A stretch of 11,782 nucleotides of DNA. Origin: Alphaproteobacteria bacterium (GTDB lineage Bacteria; Pseudomonadota; Alphaproteobacteria; Micavibrionales; UBA2020). The DNA is taken from NCBI GenBank assembly GCA_018971405.1, contig JAGXAX010000020.1, forward strand, positions 1-11,782, written 5' to 3'. The translations under genes and the position numbers were made by a program. Below the pieces are notes generated by a model. The model made no database searches. It was given only the letters and a program-made list of their open reading frames with translations, and was not told where the DNA came from. Shown here in pieces: positions 6,450 to 11,782 of the stretch; position 1 is the stretch's first letter; each line of letters opens with the position of its first letter.

Positions 6450-6788
6450 TTAACCGCCCTTTTTCACCTCTCTAAAGAACGTCCTGACGGCCGCGTTTCT
6501 CTGGCATATCTTCTCGATATCCGCATCCGTCATCATCGCGTCCAAGGGAATGAAAACCACCTTTACGTCAGGATCCCGCATGGCTTCTTCAAGCTCAAGC
6601 AAGGTCCCCACAACGGAAACGCTCTTGTCACGGCTGATCGCGGTGCTTTCCCACCCCTGCTCGACCGGAAACAACCGGCAGCCATGCGGCAGAAATTTGC
6701 ATCCCCGTTCCATGGCGTTCTGCTGCGCGGCAACAGATGCGGTTTTCTCCAGCAGATCAGGGGGCACGTTATGCCCCTGACCCGTCAT
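6450..6788 (-). CDS. Uncharacterised 112-residue protein in VWA/AAA+ operon
   Basis: I do not recognise this family. The start ATG at 6788 has AGGAGG five bases upstream and lies 15 bases after the ATPase stop, and an intrinsic terminator follows, so it is a real last gene of the operon. The 112 residues show no signal peptide and no long hydrophobic segment, so it is probably cytoplasmic. Residues 8-25 are helical and polar. A middle section carries Cys30 and Cys37 in RGCKFLPHGCRLFP. Residues 57-80 read like a small alpha/beta unit, with strands SVSVVGTL and VKVVFIPL around a helix. The C-terminus (86-112) is helical and basic. The shape could fit a small adaptor for the ATPase, but that rests only on position. 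Confidence 0.8.
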   Translation of the reverse strand: MTGQGHNVPPDLLEKTASVAAQQNAMERGCKFLPHGCRLFPVEQGWESTAISRDKSVSVVGTLLELEEAMRDPDVKVVFIPLDAMMTDADIEKICQRNAAVRTFFREVKKGG

Positions 6789-6803
6789 GAGAACCTCCTA
6801 ACC

Positions 6804-9689
6804 TTACAGCGCGGGCTTCTTCCTGTCCTTGACGACATACTTTTCGTACAGCATGCCCATCTTGTCGTCGACAAGAAGCTCGGACAGTTTTGTTTTCTCA
6901 GCCAGTTGCGCGGCCGTAAGAACGCCCTGCTTGATCAGGACGGTATCCAGCTTCGCTTCTGTCTGGCCGTTGCCGTTTTTCAGCTCTTCGCGCGCGGCTT
7001 TCAGTTCTTCCGGCGTGATGGCCTTCTTCTCGACAAGGAAATCGCCCAGATCGAAGTCGTTCCGGAACCTGAAGGCGTCCGCCAGATGGCGCTTGGCCAG
7101 TTCCGGATTCCGCGTGCCGCGCGTCAGGTCATTCAGCGCCGCATCGACTTTGGCCTTCGCGTTGGGCGCGTGGCGGTCGACGTGAATGATGCCGGCTTCC
7201 TTGAAGGCCGAGAGCAGCTTCGTCGGCACTTTCTCGCCGACGATCAGCGCCTTCTTGCGGTTTTTGTTCAGGACGATATGGACGGAAACATCGCTTTCCT
7301 TGCCCGAGGCGTCCTCGAACATGACGCGCAGCGTAGTCGTCGCGATGCCCTGCTCGGAGCGGTTTTCAGTGATCTTGAAGATCTCGTCCGCACTGGACTT
7401 CTGGTCAGCGTTCGGCCCTTGCGGGTTGTTCTCTTTCTCGATCTGCTCCGACAAGTCGCGGATATTCGTATCCCAGATCGCGTCGAGATTTTTCGCGCTC
7501 ACCGTCGGCAGCGCCAGCGCCGCCATGAAGTCCTCATGGCTGACGATATCGCTGACGGACAGTTCGACCTCTTCTGTGCCTTCCGGATATGAAGCCATAT
7601 CCTCGATCTTCGCCCTTGCGAGCGGGAAAGCGCCCAAAGATTCATGTTCGCGGTTGATGATGAAGAGCTCCTTGGATTCCGCGGTGTTTTTCTCGCCGAC
7701 GGTCTGCAAGGCCCTCTTCAGGCGCGCGACCGTGATGATCTTGTCGTCATCCGCCTCGACGATCTGCGGATCGACCTGGCGGATATAATCGCAGAACACC
7801 TTGCGCGCGGCGGCGGCTTGCTTGCCCATGTCCGTACTGTCGAAGACGCTCACGTTGAGGTCTTCCTCGACGGAACGCTGGAAGCTGTGGGCTCCGTCCT
7901 GCAGCACGATGTCGCGCAGACCGGCGTTATCCATGGAGGCTTTCAGCTTCTCATAGAGCTTGTGCTTGCCGATGGCTTCCGACTTTTCGAACACCATGCG
8001 GTCCAGAACGTCGACAAGGCGTGTGCCGAAAGCCACGGACGGGTTTTCGTACTCCTTCTCGGCCAGAACGGGCTGTTTCAGGAAGTTCTTGAAATCGGCC
8101 TTTGCTTCCGCGTCTTCCGGCAGCATGTGCGGGCGGATCGGCAGCGCCGCTTCGAGGTGCTGCTTGATCTTGCGGAAGTCGATGCCTTCCTTCTTCGAGT
8201 ATTCTTCGTCCACTTCCTCGATGAGGTCGGTGTTGCCGGTCGTCATGAGGTTTTCGGCGTTGGTCATTTCAGACCATTCGCTGTAGAAGCGCGCCAGCTT
8301 GCGAGACGAATTGACGACGTTCCTCCAGTTTTCGAGCAGCGTCTCCTGCAACTCCGGTACCGGCACGCCTTCGAGTTCGGCCTTGGTCTTCCTCAGTTGC
8401 ATCAGCCACTGGCCGAATTCCTTCGGATTTTCGTCGGCCTGTTCACGGAAGACGCTGTACAGCGTAGACACAGGCACGCCGCACATCATCTGGCAGATAC
8501 GGTGCTGCCAGTCGGCTTCCGTCGGGTCGGGCAAGGTTTGCGGCGAGAGGCGCGAATAAACCGATTTGTTCAGGCTGCGCGTCGTCAGACCGTCTTCCGT
8601 CTTGTTGCCGGTCAGCGTGACAAAGAAGCCAGCCTGCATGTCTTCGCGGCGGAAGGTGAAGGACGACGGGCCGTTGGTCAGGTCCTTGTTCTTCAGCGGG
8701 TTTTCGACCGTGCAGATGTTGGTTTCCCCGTTGAGGAACTGCCAGACGGTTTGCAGGCCGTTGTCCGAGCCTTCCTTGGACTTGTTGTACTCGTCGAGCA
8801 CGCCTTCACGCCCTTCGATGAACCAGCGGATCAGCGGGCCGTATTGCGAGTTCATGCCCAGCGTGTTGCCACTGGCCTTGTCGAGGCCTTCGATATGGCT
8901 GACGTCCTTCAGGATGGCGAAAGCCGTTTCGACCTCGTCCGGCTTCGCGCCGCCCTTGAAGAAGGTCCAGTCGATCGACTTGATGTTGTTGTTCTCGTCG
9001 AACGTGACGGCCTCGGATGGCAACTGCTTCAGCTTCGCCAGCGACAGCGCCTCCAGCGTGCCCGCCTGCAGGCGTTTGTCGACCGCCTTGGGCATCGCGT
9101 CACCCGCACCGAAATCAAGCACCATCTCGAACAGGAGCTCGTTCATGTTCTTGCCGCCGCAGTCGAACACTTCGACCGGTTGCTTCGAGCGCATGCGCCC
9201 CTGCATCGCGCCCATGAAGGACTTGCCCGCGCCCGGATCGCCGATCATCATCTGCGTGCGGTTGGTGCTTTCGGGCTTGCGGCGCTCGAGGCCATCGAAG
9301 AACAGCGGCAGCATGCTCGGCACCGGCATGTCGCAATAGGCCATGGCGATGACTTCCGCAAACGGACGCTCCGAATAAACCTTCATCGGGTTGCTGTCGT
9401 CGGCGATCGTGGACAAGACCTGCTCGAGGTTCGACTGGCCGTTGTAGTCGACGCGCTGCGAACCCCACATCGGATAGGGCCGCGACGCTGTGCCCAGCGG
9501 GCGGACCAGCTTGTCGGACAATTCCCGCGCCATTTGCATGCGGCGCTCGGTTTCCCTGTTGACAGCCGCTTCCGTCGCGTTTTCGCCCAGCAGCCTGCGG
9601 GACTCTTTCTTCTGGAAGCCCTCGTCAACGATCAAGTCCTTGATCTTTGTTTTCAGCAGATGCGTCTCTTGTTCCATTTTCTTTGTCAT
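6804..9689 (-). CDS. Large MoxR-like AAA+ ATPase with long C-terminal extension
   Basis: This 961-residue protein has Walker A GDPGAGKS (150-157, Lys156), Walker B GVLDEYNK (296-303, Asp299-Glu300), a sensor-1-like LTGNKTEDG (359-367) and SVYSRL (376-381) where MoxR proteins carry their DRF arginine. These features and the VWA partner place it near MoxR-type AAA+ proteins. About 143 residues separate the Walker A Lys from Walker B, roughly twice the usual MoxR spacing, pointing to an insert at about 195-280. After the core, about 400-961 is an unrecognised extension, mostly helical and acidic. Residues 880-941 hold two consecutive LGDFLVEKKAITPEEL and LDTVLIKQGVLTAAQL units resembling the MshEN/GspE N-terminal fold. 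The ATG overlaps the upstream VWA stop (ATGA), so the pair is coupled and probably forms a complex. There is no signal peptide. The substrate is unknown; it is too divergent from CobS to be called cobaltochelatase. Confidence 0.87.
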   Translation of the reverse strand: MTKKMEQETHLLKTKIKDLIVDEGFQKKESRRLLGENATEAAVNRETERRMQMARELSDKLVRPLGTASRPYPMWGSQRVDYNGQSNLEQVLSTIADDSNPMKVYSERPFAEVIAMAYCDMPVPSMLPLFFDGLERRKPESTNRTQMMIGDPGAGKSFMGAMQGRMRSKQPVEVFDCGGKNMNELLFEMVLDFGAGDAMPKAVDKRLQAGTLEALSLAKLKQLPSEAVTFDENNNIKSIDWTFFKGGAKPDEVETAFAILKDVSHIEGLDKASGNTLGMNSQYGPLIRWFIEGREGVLDEYNKSKEGSDNGLQTVWQFLNGETNICTVENPLKNKDLTNGPSSFTFRREDMQAGFFVTLTGNKTEDGLTTRSLNKSVYSRLSPQTLPDPTEADWQHRICQMMCGVPVSTLYSVFREQADENPKEFGQWLMQLRKTKAELEGVPVPELQETLLENWRNVVNSSRKLARFYSEWSEMTNAENLMTTGNTDLIEEVDEEYSKKEGIDFRKIKQHLEAALPIRPHMLPEDAEAKADFKNFLKQPVLAEKEYENPSVAFGTRLVDVLDRMVFEKSEAIGKHKLYEKLKASMDNAGLRDIVLQDGAHSFQRSVEEDLNVSVFDSTDMGKQAAAARKVFCDYIRQVDPQIVEADDDKIITVARLKRALQTVGEKNTAESKELFIINREHESLGAFPLARAKIEDMASYPEGTEEVELSVSDIVSHEDFMAALALPTVSAKNLDAIWDTNIRDLSEQIEKENNPQGPNADQKSSADEIFKITENRSEQGIATTTLRVMFEDASGKESDVSVHIVLNKNRKKALIVGEKVPTKLLSAFKEAGIIHVDRHAPNAKAKVDAALNDLTRGTRNPELAKRHLADAFRFRNDFDLGDFLVEKKAITPEELKAAREELKNGNGQTEAKLDTVLIKQGVLTAAQLAEKTKLSELLVDDKMGMLYEKYVVKDRKKPAL

Positions 9690-11782
9690 TTTTTCGGATC
9701 CATCTTGTTAAGGGCTTTTTTCATGTCTCGCCGTTTCTTGCTGCTCGGCACGGCCTTGAAGCTGCCGCATTTCCGAACCTTCTCCAGTAGCAGTCCCACA
9801 ATCGCCATCGGCACTTCGTTGGGATCTTTCCCGAGGACAACGCCCACCTGCTGGTGCGGCTTCTTTGCCCCGAGCGCCTTGGCCATTTTCTCCATGGCAG
9901 TACCCTTCTGCGCGGTGATGATCGCAACGTCGAACGTCACCTTGTCGGAGTACTTGAACATGGTGGCGATCTTCTCCTTGGACGGCAGTTCATCAACCGC
10001 GTCCCCGTCGGAAATCACCAGCACGTGCGTGAACCCGGAAAGGGCTCCACTTTTACCCCTGTGTTCGCTGATCGTCTCCGCGACCTTTGGAACGGCAGGT
10101 GCAAACTCGGTCCCGGAATTGAGGCCTTTGCGCATGGTCTCCATGGCCTGGCCGACCTTGACGCGATCGTCTCCGGGTTTGATCAAAACAGGCGGCTTGT
10201 CGTTGCCCCACATGCCGACATACACGTTCATGTGCATGTCCTTGCCTGCGGCGGCCTCATAAAGGATGGCAGCGGCCTGCAGCGCGCTTTGCAGGGGCGT
10301 GACCCCTTTGAGGGCATAACCGCTCATATCCATGCTGCCGGAGCCGTCAATCATGATGACGATATCGACTTCGGCCGGCACGAGCTTGTTTTCGTCCCTG
10401 TGGAAGCGCTTGAGATCGTCTTCCTCGACCGAACCCATGGCCTTCTTGATCGTCAGCCCCTTGTGCGCCTCGACGTTGAAACGGTCCTTCACTTCCCCGT
10501 CCTGCGGCAGGATCTCCAGCGACTTCGACTTGGTGATCTGCGTCTGCATCTGCATTTCCTGGACTTTCTTGAAGATCAGGCGGACGCGGTTGATATAACC
10601 GCCCAGTTCCTTGATCCTCTCGGGATAATTCGTCCAGTCCTGCTTGGCGAGATCGGCGAGACTTTTGCCGTCGCCTTTGCCGGCGCCCTTCGAAGGCTTG
10701 CTGCTCTTGCTTCGCTTGTTGCTTTTCTTCCGCCCTTTTCCTTTGCCCTGACCGTCCGCATCGTCGCCGTCGGCATCGTCGCCGTCCTGGCCATCGCCGT
10801 CCTGACTGTCTTTCGACTTTTCCTCCAGCTCGTCCATGTCCATGGCATCGCCGTCGCCGTCGTCATTCGCATCTTCGAGATCGTCGAGATCTTCACCGTC
10901 CTTGCCCTCGCCGTCGGCGTCCTGACCGTCGGCGTCCGGATCGACTTCGTCTTCCGGATTTTCAGTGGGGTTTTCAACGCTCGGCATGTCGCCTGCGCCT
11001 TCGACGGGAACGGAATCCTTGTCGTCGGTGCCGAGCTTGCCTTCCGCGCTCTGCCCTTCTTTCTTTTCTCCGTCCTGATCCTCCCCGTCCTGACTTTCGT
11101 CTCCGGAGTCGGATTTCTCGCCGTCCTGCGGGTCGCCTTTGTCTTTTTTATCGGATTTCTTCTTGCCTTTTTTGCCGTCGGATTTCTGACCATCGCTGTC
11201 GTCCCCGTCGTCATCATCCATGTCGTCCGGATCGTCCTGGGGGTCGCCCTGCTGCTTGCCGTGCTGCTTGCTCTTTTTGCTTTTCTTGCCCTTCTGGCCT
11301 TTGCTGCCGGGCTGGCCCTGGCCGTCCTGCCCGTCGCCGTCCTGATCATCGCCATCCTGATCCTGACCGTCCTGGCCTTGCTGGTTCTGCTTGTCCTGCG
11401 CGTCCTTCAACTGCTGGTCGACCTGATCGTTGACCTGTTCGAGAATTTTCTTGATCAGGTCTTCGGCATAAAGATCCCAGATGGTGTTGATGACTTCCTT
11501 GCGGCGCTCGTCCATGCTCTTGACGCGGCCCATCATGTTGCTCCAGCCGTAGAGCCGCTCGTGCTGTTTGGGCTGAAGGTTTTCGAGGCCGTCGGCGCCG
11601 CCGCACAGCTCACGCAGATGCTTGAAATCCGCATGATCGACACCGTCCGTGTCTTCCTTGGCGCCAGCGGGGCGCTGCGCCAGCGTGGCAGTCTTGCGCA
11701 CCATATCAGGATCGACGCCGACGCGCTTCCAGCCTGCTTTCGTGTCATCGAACAAGCCGTTGTTCTGAAAGAAACTCAATTG
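9686..11782 (-). CDS. VWA domain protein with acidic low-complexity linker (5' end at or beyond window edge)
   Basis: At least 697 residues are visible from a possible TTG at 11779; the frame stays open to the window edge, so the true start may lie outside. The N-terminal 130 residues are helical. About 131-370 is a low-complexity stretch of Asp, Gly, Gln and Lys with alternating acidic and basic blocks. Residues 375-465 are a helical neck. The VWA domain at about 470-670 has an intact MIDAS: Asp478-x-Ser480-x-Ser482 in IDGSGSM, Thr557 in SGTEF and Asp591 in ISDGD. The tail is basic. The order N-terminal domain, acidic linker, C-terminal VWA is like CobT and other partners of MoxR ATPases, in which the VWA protein binds a substrate or metal ion while the ATPase remodels it. 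No cobN-like gene is visible. The stop overlaps the ATPase start by four bases, which supports stoichiometric production. Confidence 0.87.
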   Translation of the reverse strand, partial: QLSFFQNNGLFDDTKAGWKRVGVDPDMVRKTATLAQRPAGAKEDTDGVDHADFKHLRELCGGADGLENLQPKQHERLYGWSNMMGRVKSMDERRKEVINTIWDLYAEDLIKKILEQVNDQVDQQLKDAQDKQNQQGQDGQDQDGDDQDGDGQDGQGQPGSKGQKGKKSKKSKQHGKQQGDPQDDPDDMDDDDGDDSDGQKSDGKKGKKKSDKKDKGDPQDGEKSDSGDESQDGEDQDGEKKEGQSAEGKLGTDDKDSVPVEGAGDMPSVENPTENPEDEVDPDADGQDADGEGKDGEDLDDLEDANDDGDGDAMDMDELEEKSKDSQDGDGQDGDDADGDDADGQGKGKGRKKSNKRSKSSKPSKGAGKGDGKSLADLAKQDWTNYPERIKELGGYINRVRLIFKKVQEMQMQTQITKSKSLEILPQDGEVKDRFNVEAHKGLTIKKAMGSVEEDDLKRFHRDENKLVPAEVDIVIMIDGSGSMDMSGYALKGVTPLQSALQAAAILYEAAAGKDMHMNVYVGMWGNDKPPVLIKPGDDRVKVGQAMETMRKGLNSGTEFAPAVPKVAETISEHRGKSGALSGFTHVLVISDGDAVDELPSKEKIATMFKYSDKVTFDVAIITAQKGTAMEKMAKALGAKKPHQQVGVVLGKDPNEVPMAIVGLLLEKVRKCGSFKAVPSSKKRRDMKKALNKMDPKK
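10670..11389 (-). repeat. Degenerate low-complexity repeats encoding Asp/Gly/Gln/Lys-rich linker
   Basis: This part of the VWA gene is built of imperfect short units such as CAGGACGGC and GACGGCGAC, encoding QDG, DGD and DGQ steps. Two Lys-rich segments each followed by GDPQD (residues 163-182 and 203-219) look like an internal duplication with a period of about 37-41 residues. The stretch should be disordered and its DNA prone to slippage. Confidence 0.75.

Noticed and set aside
6330..7592. 420-codon + strand open frame
   Set aside because: It runs through the intrinsic terminator, the 112-residue gene and the ATPase end, with composition typical of an antisense shadow.
7644..10262. 872-codon open frame on the + strand opposite the ATPase and VWA genes
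   Set aside because: It crosses the boundary of two well-supported coupled genes, has the His/Arg/Val/Leu-rich composition of antisense translation and shows no domain.
10838..10873. EF-hand-like calcium loop at residues 303-314 of the VWA protein
   Set aside because: Asp303, Asn305, Asp307, Gly308 and Asp314 fit the spacing, but position 8 is Gly rather than aliphatic and no flanking helices are evident; it sits in Asp/Gly low complexity where such matches arise by chance.
10670..11389. CRISPR array or RTX calcium repeats
   Set aside because: The repeats are short, imperfect, in frame and coding, with no spacers. They lack the GGxGxDxxx nonapeptide of RTX proteins.
6804..11782. Cobaltochelatase CobS and CobT
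   Set aside because: The pairing of an ATPase with an acidic-linker VWA protein is similar, but the ATPase is about three times CobS length, lacks CobS-type core segments and no cobN or cobalamin gene is visible. I keep only the broader MoxR/VWA label.

Overview
The window looks like GC-rich chromosomal DNA from an alphaproteobacterium. Two conserved neighbourhoods support this: an envC-type gene, a CtpA-type S41 protease, a DUF610/YibQ-like protein and rppH on the + strand; and a DUF4164-like coiled-coil gene, zapA, a 6S RNA, 5-formyltetrahydrofolate cyclo-ligase and a YmdB-type phosphoesterase on the - strand. The order or family cannot be fixed from sequence alone. No insertion sequence, phage gene, tRNA, rRNA or CRISPR array was seen.

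Layout. (1) 1-3501, + strand: a tightly packed cell-envelope cluster. It holds the C-terminal part of an EnvC/LytM-like activator, a periplasmic C-terminal processing protease, a membrane-anchored divergent polysaccharide deacetylase-fold protein that starts with TTG, and the Nudix enzyme RppH. Gaps are 1 to 10 bases, so this reads as one transcript. (2) 3503-6305, - strand, converging on rppH with one base between the stop codons: a sigma70-type promoter (6277-6305), a DUF4164-like gene, zapA, an internal promoter and 6S RNA (about 5424-5585), fau, ymdB and a DUF192 gene. (3) 6387-11782, - strand: an incomplete operon of a very acidic VWA protein, a 961-residue MoxR-like AAA+ ATPase and a 112-residue protein of unknown function, closed by an intrinsic terminator at 6387-6410.

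How the parts fit. Block 1 probably works on septal and cell-wall remodelling: the EnvC-like protein has a degenerate LytM domain, so it should activate an amidase rather than cut peptidoglycan. Block 2 combines FtsZ-ring support (ZapA and its coiled-coil neighbour) with the classic zapA-6S RNA-fau module and an RNA or cyclic-nucleotide phosphodiesterase candidate. Block 3 is the least explained part. MoxR AAA+ and VWA pairs generally act as chaperone or metal-insertion machines, but this pair has an unusually large ATPase with an insert in its core and a long C-terminal extension ending in a degenerate MshEN/GspE-like helical module, plus a VWA partner with a roughly 240-residue charged low-complexity linker. 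It is the best candidate here for an undescribed system.

No gene-free stretch exceeds 300 bases. The two main gaps are 5393-5628 (6S RNA and its promoter) and 6230-6449 (promoter, a DnaA-box match and the terminator).
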